DNA of 53,747 nt from Clostridia bacterium (lineage in GTDB: Bacteria > Bacillota > Clostridia > Oscillospirales > Acutalibacteraceae): assembly GCA_017521125.1 (NCBI GenBank), contig JAFXDV010000004.1, forward strand, positions 1 through 53,747, written 5' to 3'. The notes beneath the pieces are model-generated. The model had not been told where the DNA came from and made no database searches. It saw only the letters and a program-made list of their open reading frames with translations. The position numbers and the translations under genes were made by a program. Shown here piece after piece: positions 1 to 6,892 of this stretch. The first letter of the stretch is position 1. Every line of letters starts with the position of its first letter.

Positions 1-1
1 A

Positions 2-361
2 ATTCGCGACGAGCAAATTCGTATTGAGGAGCTTGCCGACCTGGCAATTCAGTCAAAATTCAATAAGGATAAGTATACTGAAGCCATCGCCGACTGTTCC
101 CAAAGGATAAAAGACCTTAGGGAAAGACGGGATATGCTTGTTGCACATATTCGGTGTAATGAAAAAGCCCGAGAAGAAATTGAACGAATTGAAAATTACA
201 CAAAACAGATGAAGCCGGTAATGACCGAGTTTGATGACGCCATCATTCACCGAATTGTGAATTCAATTCAAGTGACAAAAGATCTTAATTTAAGAATTTT
301 TATAAAGGGTGGGGCAGAGATAGTCGAGCCTCTGTTTTTGCCTGAGGAAGAGTCTGCATAA
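2..361 (+). CDS. Large serine recombinase, C-terminal fragment (cut by window edge)
   Basis: The frame is open from base 2, so the 5' part lies outside the window; about 119 residues are visible. The first half is a charged helix/coiled coil (EAIADCSQRIKDLRERRDML), followed by a compact end with FDDAIIHRIVNSIQV and LRIFIKGGAEI. This pattern (coiled coil, then D-x-x-x-x-x-x-IV, then a beta-strand ending in GG) is what I know from the C-terminal tail of large serine recombinases of the TnpX/Tn4451 and phage-integrase kind, which cut and rejoin attachment sites. The catalytic serine domain is not in view, so activity cannot be judged. A hairpin terminator follows at 389-426. Family call is by memory of the tail pattern. 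Confidence 0.72.
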   Translation: MRDEQIRIEELADLAIQSKFNKDKYTEAIADCSQRIKDLRERRDMLVAHIRCNEKAREEIERIENYTKQMKPVMTEFDDAIIHRIVNSIQVTKDLNLRIFIKGGAEIVEPLFLPEEESA

Positions 362-388
362 ATTTCAAAAATAATATAAAATGAAATA

Positions 389-426
389 ACTTTCTGCAAA
401 TTTTTTGTTGCGGAAAGTCATTTTTT
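389..426 (+). terminator. Intrinsic terminator after the recombinase gene
   Basis: An 11-base stem (ACTTTCTGCAA, 389-399, with TTGCGGAAAGT, 408-418, one G-U pair) is followed by six T residues at 421-426, 27 bases after the stop codon. Confidence 0.75.
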
Positions 427-469
427 ATGGTATAATTAATTTGTAAAGAAAAACTGGGCAAAACCCAGT

Positions 470-501
470 AAAATCAAGGGGTTCTCACCAGTTCTTTTTC
501 G
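470..501 (+). repeat. Cassette-junction repeat, copy R1
   Basis: AAAATCAAGGG ... CACCAGTTCTTTTTCG. It matches three further copies at 1367-1400, 2431-2461 and 4143-4171. A small hairpin (ACTGGG/CCCAGT, 453-469) lies just before it. In copies R1 and R2 the similarity continues through GAGAG-C-AAAAA into the terminator. I do not know a named family for it. Confidence 0.6.
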
Positions 502-514
502 AACAGGAGAGACA

Positions 515-548
515 AAAAACACTCGTTCTCTTGAACGAGTGTTTTTTT
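515..548. terminator. Strong bidirectional-looking hairpin terminator
   Basis: Perfect stem ACACTCGTTC (519-528) with GAACGAGTGT (533-542), four-base loop TCTT, A-run before and T-run after. It lies at the end of repeat R1 and insulates the next gene from upstream transcription. Confidence 0.75.
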
Positions 549-550
549 AC

Positions 551-743
551 CCAAGCCGACAGGCTTGGTTTATCATCACGCTTTAGCGTGTATATCATCA
601 ACACGGCAATGCCGTGTTGTATCTCATCACACCGTAGGTGTGTATCAAAAAACTGTCGGCTTGATGATATACAAAACTTCGTTTTGATGATATGCAATTC
701 CTGCGGAATTGATGATATACAATGCTTCGCATTGATTTGTCGG
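551..743. repeat. Array of short palindromes with mirrored separators
   Basis: Seven small hairpins with 3-4 base loops sit side by side: CCAAGCC/GGCTTGG (551-568), CACGC/GCGTG (577-590), ACACGGC/GCCGTGT (601-617), CACACC/GGTGTG (628-642), CAAAAC/GTTTTG (672-686), CAATTCC/GGAATTG (695-711), CAATGC/GCATTG (720-734). The left half is separated by TATCATCA, the right half by TGATGATATA, its reverse complement, and CCGACAG (556-562) is answered by CTGTCGG (653-659). Stems differ while separators are kept. No convincing gene lies in this stretch. Confidence 0.8.
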
Positions 744-760
744 AGCTTTTATGCTATAAT
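732..760 (+). promoter_or_regulatory. Sigma-A promoter of the YgjV-like gene
   Basis: TTGATT (732-737), 17-base spacer, TATAAT (755-760) with an extended TGC just before it. The -35 box falls in the last hairpin of the palindrome array. The TTTATGCTATAAT string recurs before the genes at 1670, 4326 and (as TATACT) 6893. Confidence 0.75.
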
Positions 761-794
761 ACACCAAGCAAAATATAGGGAGTAACAAATAAAA

Positions 795-1352
795 ATGAAA
801 ATATTATCTTATATTATGAGTGCAATAGCACTTGCTTTATATTGCGGTAGTTATTTTTTTAACGACAAAAAGAAATATCTGATTCTTCAGTTAACCGGCA
901 ATGTTTTTTTGTCATGTTCTTATTTATTTATGGGTGCTTATTTTACAATGGTCTCCGTTGCTGTTGGAATTGCACGAGGGTTGATTTGCTATACACATGA
1001 AAAAAACAACAAAAAGGTTCCGGTATATATGATTATTGGTTTGTGTTTGGCGACTGTTTCAAGTTATATTATAATAAACTATGTTATTTTTTCGGGAACA
1101 GCATCAAACTGGGATTTTTTGTATATGTTTGCTTCTTGCATGTATGCGATCACATTTGCTATCCGAGATATTAAGTTAATGCGATATTTAGTATTAATCC
1201 CTCATTTAAGCGCAATTTTCTATAATTTGCTTGTGAAAGCACCTATTTCTTCCGCGATTTCTTATGGAATTGAATTTATGATTACAGTTGTTGCTATTAT
1301 TAAATTTGGAATTCAGGAAAAACACAAAGGTAAAATTAAAACGGCTCAATAA
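795..1352 (+). CDS. YgjV-family inner membrane protein
   Basis: A 185-residue protein made almost wholly of hydrophobic segments (about six membrane helices) and ending in a short basic tail. The stretch QLTGNVFLSCSYLFMGAY and the overall length resemble the YgjV family (Imp-YgjV, E. coli YgjV about 183 residues), whose function is not known to me. The start is supported by AGGGAG at 777-782, 12 bases upstream. The gene stands alone: its own promoter at 732-760 and a terminator at 1415-1449 bracket it. It is one unit of the cassette-like series in the first 6.9 kb. The family call rests on pattern likeness, not on a search. Confidence 0.7.
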   Translation: MKILSYIMSAIALALYCGSYFFNDKKKYLILQLTGNVFLSCSYLFMGAYFTMVSVAVGIARGLICYTHEKNNKKVPVYMIIGLCLATVSSYIIINYVIFSGTASNWDFLYMFASCMYAITFAIRDIKLMRYLVLIPHLSAIFYNLLVKAPISSAISYGIEFMITVVAIIKFGIQEKHKGKIKTAQ

Positions 1353-1366
1353 ACTATAAGTATACA

Positions 1367-1400
1367 GAAAATCAGGCTTTTTTTACCCAGTTCTTTTTCG
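1367..1400 (+). repeat. Cassette-junction repeat, copy R2
   Basis: GAAAATCAGG (1367-1376), a T-run, then ACCCAGTTCTTTTTCG, ending at 1400. It begins 15 bases after the stop codon of the YgjV-like gene. Best preserved match to copy R1. Confidence 0.65.
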
Positions 1401-1414
1401 GACACGAGAGGCAG

Positions 1415-1449
1415 AAAAAACTCTTGTTCTTTCGAACAAGAGTTTTTTT
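1415..1449. terminator. Hairpin terminator after the YgjV-like gene
   Basis: Perfect 9-base stem CTCTTGTTC (1421-1429) with GAACAAGAG (1434-1442), A-run before, seven T after. It is the same design and place as the terminator at 515-548. Confidence 0.8.
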
Positions 1450-1473
1450 CAGTTATATCCGCCTACGTCGAGT

Positions 1474-1610
1474 GAAATATGCTAACGCATATGAAATATT
1501 TGCTTCGCAAATGTTAAAAGGCGAATTTAATTTCACATTTTTTCGATGGCAAAAATATTTCATAAACCGTAAGGATTATTTCATATAGCTCAAGCCATAT
1601 TTCATTAAAT
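1474..1610. repeat. Second short-palindrome array with ATGAAAT/ATTTCAT separators
   Basis: Hairpins ATATGC/GCATAT (1477-1492) and ATTTGC/GCAAAT (1498-1512) are separated by ATGAAAT. After a middle stretch the separator switches to its reverse complement ATTTCAT, with weaker hairpins around AACCGTAAGGATT and ATAGCTCAAGCCATAT. It has the same architecture as 551-743 but a different separator word. Nothing else is seen between 1450 and 1611. Confidence 0.7.
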
Positions 1611-1611
1611 C

Positions 1612-1640
1612 TTGCGGCTTTGTCGCTTTTGTGCTATAAT
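1612..1640 (+). promoter_or_regulatory. Sigma-A promoter of the SGNH esterase gene
   Basis: TTGCGG (1612-1617), 17-base spacer, TATAAT (1635-1640) with TGC extension; closely like the promoter at 732-760. Confidence 0.75.
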
Positions 1641-1669
1641 GCACTTAATTTAACTAAGGAGAAATTCAA

Positions 1670-2422
1670 ATGATGCATTCAATTTTAATTATCGGTCAGT
1701 CGAATATGGGGGGCCGTGGATTTAAGGAAGACGTAGAACCAATAAAAAATGATAAATTGTACGTGCTCAGAAACGGACGATGGAGAGCAATGTATGTTCC
1801 TGTTAATCCCGACAGAGTCACGTCAGGAATAAATTTAGTTGAAAGCTTTGCTGATAAGTATGCTAATGAACATAATGTTGATGTTGGCATAATACCTTGT
1901 GCGGATGGCGGAACCTGTCTTGACCAATGGCAAGTGGGCGGTCTTTTATTCGACCATGCTTGTTATATGGCAGAATTAGCCTCTCGAACATCCACAATTT
2001 GTGCGGTTTTGTGGCATCAGGGAGAGTCGGACTGTTCTGAAGATAGGTATCCATTTTACGAAGAAAAATTAACAGAAATACTCAATGCTTTTCGTAAAAA
2101 GCTTGATTTATATGATGTTCCTTTTTTGCTTGGTGGACTTGGAGACTATTTAGAATTTTGCGAGAGATCAGAAAAATTCAAAAATTACATATATGTCAAC
2201 GAAGCTCTTGAAAAGGTGGCGGATAAAAACAAAATGACAGGTTTTGTATCTGCTAAAGGTCTTGGAGCCAACCCTGATAATCTTCATTTTTCGGCACAAG
2301 CGCTTAGAGCGTTCGGATTGCGTTATTATGATGAATTTTTGAAATTAGAAGATAAAAATAAGGTGTTTGAGGAAAAGAGCACGCCAGATCAGGCGATAAG
2401 AAACGATATAGAAAACTTGTAG
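1670..2422 (+). CDS. Sialate O-acetylesterase-like SGNH hydrolase
   Basis: The 250-residue protein has the SASA/SGNH-hydrolase signature: GQSNMGGRG near residue 9 (nucleophile Ser in the GQSN block), WHQGESD near 115 (the Gly-bearing block), and DNLHFS near 203, which supplies the catalytic Asp and His. Such enzymes remove O-acetyl groups from sialic acids or plant polysaccharides. There is no signal peptide, so it probably acts in the cytoplasm. AAGGAG at 1655-1660 supports the ATG at 1670; a second ATG follows at once. The gene stands alone between its own promoter and repeat R3, which begins 8 bases past the stop. Exact substrate unknown. Confidence 0.85.
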   Translation: MMHSILIIGQSNMGGRGFKEDVEPIKNDKLYVLRNGRWRAMYVPVNPDRVTSGINLVESFADKYANEHNVDVGIIPCADGGTCLDQWQVGGLLFDHACYMAELASRTSTICAVLWHQGESDCSEDRYPFYEEKLTEILNAFRKKLDLYDVPFLLGGLGDYLEFCERSEKFKNYIYVNEALEKVADKNKMTGFVSAKGLGANPDNLHFSAQALRAFGLRYYDEFLKLEDKNKVFEEKSTPDQAIRNDIENL

Positions 2423-2430
2423 TGTAAAAG

Positions 2431-2472
2431 GAAAATCAGGTTTTTAGACCGGTTCCATTTTGAGTGTCGGTC
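2431..2472 (+). repeat. Cassette-junction repeat, copy R3 (diverged)
   Basis: GAAAATCAGGTTTTTAGACC (2431-2450) then GGTTCCATTTT. It contains a small hairpin GACCG (2447-2451) with CGGTC (2468-2472). It begins 8 bases after the esterase stop codon. The remaining bases to 2817 hold the promoter at 2600-2628; I see no gene and no palindrome array there. Confidence 0.55.
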
Positions 2473-2599
2473 CCAAAAATAAAAGATACTCTTTTGAATT
2501 GCTTTTATCTTTCCCATATTGTTAATTATTACAAAGAACTTTACAACATGTGGCAGAAAGCATTGTTTTACAAGGCTTTTTTGCTTTTGTTAAAAAGCA

Positions 2600-2628
2600 T
2601 TGCATTTTTTATGATTTAGTGATATACT
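2600..2628 (+). promoter_or_regulatory. Likely sigma-A promoter of the NlpC/P60-like gene
   Basis: TTGCAT (2600-2605), 17-base spacer, TATACT (2623-2628). The leader to the start codon at 2818 would be about 180 bases, longer than in the neighbouring units. Confidence 0.5.
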
Positions 2629-2817
2629 TCTAAGCAAGGGTAATACTGCGTATTAAGATAATTTTTACAGGGTTATTTTTATTGGTAAAGAAGATGAAAG
2701 AAATAGTTGAGCATGTCTTTTTGATTGAGAAAATCGCTATATATTAAATTTAAATATTTTAGATATGACGAAAAATATAAATGACGATAAGTGGCGATGA
2801 TTTTATGGAGGTGCATT

Positions 2818-4008
2818 ATGCTTATCAGCACTCAGCCGTGTACGGATGCCGAAAAGGCAATTATCAGACGAGTCCGACAGCTTACAGATTTTTGTTGGAC
2901 ACCGATTCGGGATATTCCGACTTATACAAGGCAAATGGGAAACACAGTTCTGCCTGCGGGAGAGACTATTCAGGGATTTCTCTATGCTTCGGAAGAGAAA
3001 AATGACAAATTCTTTTGTGAAAATGTTTCTTTTGAAACGTTTCTGTCAGCAATACCAAATCCGCATAGCAAGCTCTATCAGCCGGGTAAAGGCGCTTTTG
3101 ACGCTCCAAGTTACGGTATTGTATGCAATGGTCTTGTGCGTTACGCATTTGGTATTCGTAGAAGAGTTCCTACGGCTTGTTGGCACACTATACCGGGTAT
3201 GCGAATGATAAAGCCGCATGGCAAGTATACGGTTGAGGATATAAAGCTTTGCGACGTGTTGTATGCTTTTGGCGAAGGAGAAAATCACGTAGCTCTCGTT
3301 ACTGATATTCTGCTTTCCGAGAGTGGTGAGATAGCTGGAATTGAGGTATCCGAGGCTGTACGCCCCGTTTGTAAGCGTGCATCCTATTCGCCGGAGGTTT
3401 TTTATGAAAAATACAAGCTCTTTGCACTTTGGCGATATGATGAGATCGACAGTGTGCCCCTGCTTGATGAGGCCGACGATCAGCTGTTATGGAATAGCGG
3501 CCTTGAAAAGGCGATCCCAAAAATCGCTGTGGATAACGGTAATAAATCCAATTACCTTGAAGGTGAAGAAATCTTGTTATCGGCATCAGCCGACGGCGAA
3601 GAAGTAATAGAGGTTTTTTGTAACGGTAAACTTATAGAAGAAATTCCTTTTTATCAAAGAATGTTTGTGCCTCGTCGTTTTTCGCGCGGATATTATATTT
3701 TACGTTTAAAAAAATCCAAAGCTAACGTGGAATTTTGCATTAACAGAGCAACTATCAGCCATAAGGTGACGGATGGAAATATAACGGTTACTGTTGAACC
3801 TTGCGATAAAAAAAGCGAGATACTGTATTTTGATTTTCGAGTAGCCGGAAATGGCGCTGCCTCCTTGGCAAAATACGAGGAATTGACTGAAGATGAAAAA
3901 AGAAGTGGTAATTTCACACGACCAATTCCTAATCTGGCAAAAAATTATAAAGTTTACTTTCAAAACGAATATGGAATTTGGACTCATCCTATGACTTCAA
4001 TTTTTTGA
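2818..4008 (+). CDS. NlpC/P60-like (papain-fold) protein, C-terminus lost by frameshift
   Basis: The ATG at 2818 is chosen because GGAGGTG (2807-2813) sits at ideal distance; an in-frame ATG at 2791 has no ribosome site. The 396-residue product contains YGIVCNGLVRYAFG (a Cys nucleophile block) followed about 55 residues later by ENHVALVTDIL (a His block), the order of NlpC/P60-type cysteine hydrolases. A beta-rich domain follows (about residues 230-310). No signal peptide is seen. The frame closes at a run of six T (4001-4006), and the reading continues in another frame to 4132 (next entry). Family assignment is moderate; the substrate could be peptide or cell-wall material. Confidence 0.6.
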   Translation: MLISTQPCTDAEKAIIRRVRQLTDFCWTPIRDIPTYTRQMGNTVLPAGETIQGFLYASEEKNDKFFCENVSFETFLSAIPNPHSKLYQPGKGAFDAPSYGIVCNGLVRYAFGIRRRVPTACWHTIPGMRMIKPHGKYTVEDIKLCDVLYAFGEGENHVALVTDILLSESGEIAGIEVSEAVRPVCKRASYSPEVFYEKYKLFALWRYDEIDSVPLLDEADDQLLWNSGLEKAIPKIAVDNGNKSNYLEGEEILLSASADGEEVIEVFCNGKLIEEIPFYQRMFVPRRFSRGYYILRLKKSKANVEFCINRATISHKVTDGNITVTVEPCDKKSEILYFDFRVAGNGAASLAKYEELTEDEKRSGNFTRPIPNLAKNYKVYFQNEYGIWTHPMTSIF

Positions 4009-4132
4009 CGATTCCTTTGGTCATCGCTATTTTGCACGATTTTACACTGTCATAATTGACGGAAAAGAATATGAATTTGCCGCCGGTGAGCGTAGTAATT
4101 GTGTTTGGAACTTTTACTTAAATAAATATTAA
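4007..4132 (+). pseudogene. Out-of-frame C-terminal end of the NlpC/P60-like gene
   Basis: Directly after the stop, the next frame reads DDSFGHRYFARFYTVIIDGK and on to NFYLNKY, stopping at 4130-4132. Removing one T from the T-run at 4001-4006 joins the two frames into one smooth protein of about 437 residues. The corrected stop also lies 10 bases from repeat R4, the same spacing as in the neighbouring units. It is either a real inactivating indel, a slippage site, or an assembly error. Confidence 0.65.
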
Positions 4133-4142
4133 ATATTTCAAA

Positions 4143-4171
4143 GAAAATCAGGTTTTTAACCAGTTCTTTTT
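4143..4171 (+). repeat. Cassette-junction repeat, copy R4
   Basis: GAAAATCAGGTTTTTAACC (4143-4161) then AGTTCTTTTT. It is near-identical to R2 over its first half and lies 10 bases beyond the corrected stop codon of the preceding gene. Here no classical terminator follows; the sequence goes straight into the TTCACTA repeat. Confidence 0.65.
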
Positions 4172-4172
4172 A

Positions 4173-4248
4173 ACTATTCACTTTTCACTATTCACTAAAC
4201 TTCGCATTCGGAATTTTTGGAAAGTAAGAGGTAATAGTGAATAGTGAA
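4173..4248. repeat. Inverted repeat array with ACTATTCAC units
   Basis: ACTATTCAC at 4173-4181 is followed by TTCACTATTCACTA (4184-4197), whose perfect reverse complement TAGTGAATAGTGAA lies at 4235-4248. This is the third palindromic array in the accessory region, again with units pointing one way on the left and the other way on the right. Confidence 0.75.
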
Positions 4249-4254
4249 GAAGTA

Positions 4255-4283
4255 TTGCAGCTCCGCCGCTTTTATGCTATAAT
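4255..4283 (+). promoter_or_regulatory. Sigma-A promoter of the M20 peptidase-CapA pair
   Basis: TTGCAG (4255-4260), 17-base spacer, TATAAT (4278-4283) preceded by TTTTATGC, the same extended form as at 732-760. Confidence 0.75.
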
Positions 4284-4325
4284 ATTTTATATAAATAGTA
4301 TAATTAATTCTTTGAAAAGGGATGA

Positions 4326-5483
4326 GTGAAAATGTCACATTTAAAAGCATTTGATAAAATTAATGAATTAAAAGAAACCTATTTTGATATTTGGGAAAAA
4401 GTTTGCGATATAGAAAGCCCAACCGACTATAAGCCGGGTGTAGATGCAGTAGGAAGATTTTTTGTTGAACTGGCTAAAGAGCGTGGCTGGAAGGTGGAAA
4501 TTTGCAACCAAGAAGTTTCCGGTGATGTTGTGTGTATTACTATGAACAGTGATGTTGATAAAAAACCGCTCTGCCTTTCGGGTCATATTGATACTGTTCA
4601 TCCTGTTGGAAGCTTTGGTGAAAAGCCTGTACACAGGGATCATGAGAAAATATATGGTCCGGGTGTTACCGACTGCAAAGGCGGTGTAGTTTCCGGTTTT
4701 TTGGCAATGGAGGCTTTACATCAATGCGGTTTTAAAGGTAGGCCTGTACAGATGTTGCTTCAAACCGATGAAGAGACAAGTAGTCGAGGAAGTAATAAGT
4801 CTACAATAAATTACATATGTCAAAAGGCCATAGAAGGCGAAGCTTTTCTCAACTTGGAATCCAGTGCCGTAGGAAGAGTATGTACAAGCCGTAAAGGTGT
4901 TTTGACTTATAAATTCAATGTTGATGGAATAGAGGGTCACAGTTCTCGTTGTGTCACAGAAGGAGCCAGTGCAATTGCCGATGCGGCTTATAAAATCATT
5001 GAACTTGAAAAATTAAAGGATGATGACGGAATCACTTGTATCTGCGGTATTGTTAACGGTGGAACTGCCACAAATACTATCCCTGGTAACTGCACGTTTT
5101 TAGCAAACTTTCGTTTTGCCACTAAGGAGCAATATGAGTGGATAGAAAGTTTTGTTAAGAAACTCAGTGAAACTGTACATGTCCAGGGTTGCAAATGTAC
5201 CTATCAAATATTAGGACAACGACCCGCGATGGAAGAACAAGAACGAAATATGATGCTCTTAGAGAAGGTTAACAAAATTTTTAATCAAACAGGATTGATT
5301 GAGTTAACTCCAAGAAAACTACGCGGCGGTTCTGATGCGGCAAACGTAACGGAATATGGTGCTACCTGTCTTGATAATTTGGGTTCTCGTGGTGGATGTT
5401 CTCATACAACAAATGAGTTCGCTTGGTTAGAATCTATGCCTGAAGCGGCTAGACGCATTGTTGCAATTGCGTATTATTTATAA
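4326..5483 (+). CDS. M20-family metallopeptidase (carboxypeptidase G2/ArgE/DapE-like)
   Basis: The product (385 residues from GTG at 4326; ATG at 4332 is the alternative, with the AAAGGG site favouring the former slightly) shows the di-zinc M20 pattern: SGHIDT (H87, D89), VTDCKGG (D116), the Glu pair in QTDEETSS (E149 catalytic, E150 metal), a further Glu in LNLESS, and a late His in CSHTTNEFAW. The central KGVLTYKFNVDGIEGHSSR block is the lid/dimerisation domain. These enzymes cleave C-terminal amino acids or N-acyl amino acids in the cytoplasm. It heads a two-gene unit with the CapA-like gene 33 bases downstream. Substrate cannot be told from sequence. Confidence 0.85.
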   Translation: MKMSHLKAFDKINELKETYFDIWEKVCDIESPTDYKPGVDAVGRFFVELAKERGWKVEICNQEVSGDVVCITMNSDVDKKPLCLSGHIDTVHPVGSFGEKPVHRDHEKIYGPGVTDCKGGVVSGFLAMEALHQCGFKGRPVQMLLQTDEETSSRGSNKSTINYICQKAIEGEAFLNLESSAVGRVCTSRKGVLTYKFNVDGIEGHSSRCVTEGASAIADAAYKIIELEKLKDDDGITCICGIVNGGTATNTIPGNCTFLANFRFATKEQYEWIESFVKKLSETVHVQGCKCTYQILGQRPAMEEQERNMMLLEKVNKIFNQTGLIELTPRKLRGGSDAANVTEYGATCLDNLGSRGGCSHTTNEFAWLESMPEAARRIVAIAYYL

Positions 5484-5516
5484 GATCCTGGTTATATAAA
5501 TAGAAAGGTTGATATT

Positions 5517-6629
5517 GTGACACAAATCGCTTTTACGGGTGATGTAGCCTTTACAAAACATTTTTCTAATTCTTATAAAGATGAACATCTTCTGAGTGAA
5601 AAAGTTATAAATTTTCTTTCTTCATCTGACTACACTGTGGTCAACGTGGAGGGGGCAATTTCATCTGGGGCTACAAGAACAGATAAACCTCTCACGCATG
5701 CGAACCCTGAGGAATGTGTTAATGTTTTCAAAAAGATAAACGGAAACATTTGGAATCTTGCAAATAACCATTCTATGGATTGTGGTGAAGTCGGTATGGA
5801 AAGCACCTTGGATGTAGCGCATAAAAACGGCTGCCTTACGATTGGTGCAGGCATAAATATCGACGATGCTGAAAAACCTGTGTATATTGATGCCGAGGGT
5901 GGTATCGGTATTGTTGCAGTTACATATTTCAGACAAAATAAGGCGGATGTTAATAAACCGGGTTGTCTTGTTGCAGAGGATGAAGAAAGAGTTAAAAAGC
6001 AAATAAAAGAAGTTAAATCAAAAAATCGATGGTGCATTGTCGTATCTCACGTAGGTCAAGAATTTTCTCAAATGCCGTTGCCATTTTTAAGAGAAAGATA
6101 TATTCGATACTTAAATTACGGCGCAGATATCATTGTCGGTCATCATTCGCACGTTGTTCAAAATTATGAAAAATTTGGCGATAAAATAGTCTTTTATTCA
6201 TTAGGCAACTTCATTTTTGATACCGATTATCAGAGGATACAAAGTTATACCGATTACGGTATGTTGGTCAAATTGAATTTTAATAAAGATGGTTATTCTT
6301 GGGAAAGTTTATCAATTAAGAATGATAGAGATAAACTAAGGATTGCGGAGTGCGATACACCCGCGATTTTTAGAGAAATCACACGACGACAATACAATCT
6401 TTTGTGGCCACTTGCCGCACGTCATCTTTGTAAAAATGAGTGGAAAAAGAATGTTTTTCATCATCCGGAATATGCTAAAAGGACTTGGCTTGAATGGCTT
6501 TTTAAATTTGATTTTAAAAAGTGCAAAAAAGCATATGGAAGAAATGTTATTCTTGGAAGATTTCTATCGTTGTTTCGAATTTGGAAGTCTGCGGATAAAG
6601 AACTTGTAAATTACATACAAGAAAAATAA
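5517..6629 (+). CDS. CapA/PgsA-family calcineurin-like protein
   Basis: The gene starts at GTG 5517 behind GAAAGG. The 370-residue protein has the CapA (PGA_cap) order: TGDVAF at the N-terminus, NVEGAIS, LANNHSMDCGE, VVSHVGQE, then GHHSHVVQ and YSLGNFIFD. These are metal-site blocks of the metallophosphatase-like fold that CapA proteins share. Classic CapA/PgsA helps make or export poly-gamma-glutamate, but many homologues lack the ligase partners and have other, unknown roles. No N-terminal membrane anchor is visible here and no capB/capC neighbours are present. Its close coupling to an M20 peptidase suggests handling of gamma-glutamyl or acylated amino-acid compounds (inference). Confidence 0.85.
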   Translation: MTQIAFTGDVAFTKHFSNSYKDEHLLSEKVINFLSSSDYTVVNVEGAISSGATRTDKPLTHANPEECVNVFKKINGNIWNLANNHSMDCGEVGMESTLDVAHKNGCLTIGAGINIDDAEKPVYIDAEGGIGIVAVTYFRQNKADVNKPGCLVAEDEERVKKQIKEVKSKNRWCIVVSHVGQEFSQMPLPFLRERYIRYLNYGADIIVGHHSHVVQNYEKFGDKIVFYSLGNFIFDTDYQRIQSYTDYGMLVKLNFNKDGYSWESLSIKNDRDKLRIAECDTPAIFREITRRQYNLLWPLAARHLCKNEWKKNVFHHPEYAKRTWLEWLFKFDFKKCKKAYGRNVILGRFLSLFRIWKSADKELVNYIQEK

Positions 6630-6676
6630 AGGTTTTCTAGCACATTTCATTCGTGCCACTAAGTTCAAAACACCAA

Positions 6677-6712
6677 AAAAAGAAAGACACGCGAGAGCGT
6701 GTCTTTTCTTTT
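6677..6712. terminator. Bidirectional hairpin terminator after the CapA-like gene
   Basis: Perfect 10-base stem AAAGACACGC (6683-6692) with GCGTGTCTTT (6697-6706), loop GAGA, with A-rich and T-rich flanks. Confidence 0.8.
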
Positions 6713-6715
6713 TTT

Positions 6716-6757
6716 CAATGAAATTCGTTCCTTTCATATGGGGTAAGGCATATTTCA
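6716..6757. repeat. Short palindromic remnant with ATGAAAT/ATTTCAT units
   Basis: CAATGAAATTCGTTCCTTTC and the following ATATTTCATTT repeat the separator words of the array at 1474-1610 (ATGAAA pairs with TTTCAT). It looks like a reduced copy of the arrays upstream. Nothing else is seen between 6713 and 6764. Confidence 0.5.
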
Positions 6758-6764
6758 TTTAATC

Positions 6765-6793
6765 TTGCCCCTTTCATACATTTATGCTATACT
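6765..6793 (+). promoter_or_regulatory. Sigma-A promoter of the 5'-nucleotidase-like gene
   Basis: TTGCCC (6765-6770), 17-base spacer, TATACT (6788-6793) after TTTATGC; fourth member of the recurring promoter form. Confidence 0.7.
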
Positions 6794-6892
6794 ATAACTA
6801 AAATATTCAAACTCTTTATAGAAAAAATTAGCCTGATCAGTCAAAAAGAAATGACATGAAAAAACTAAAAAATAAACTGAAAGGAAAATTTT

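Noticed and set aside
470..501. The junction repeats as integron attC sites.
   Set aside because: They do not show the paired R/L boxes or long imperfect hairpin of attC, and no integron-type tyrosine integrase is present in the window; only positional likeness remains.
551..743. The regular hairpins could be taken for a CRISPR array.
   Set aside because: The repeated parts are short separators that flip direction, and the variable parts are self-complementary stems of 12-18 bases; there are no direct repeats of 25-40 bases with unique spacers and no cas genes.
531..785. Open frames on both strands across the first palindrome array.
   Set aside because: They run through hairpins and terminator, have no ribosome site, and their translations change with the repeats.
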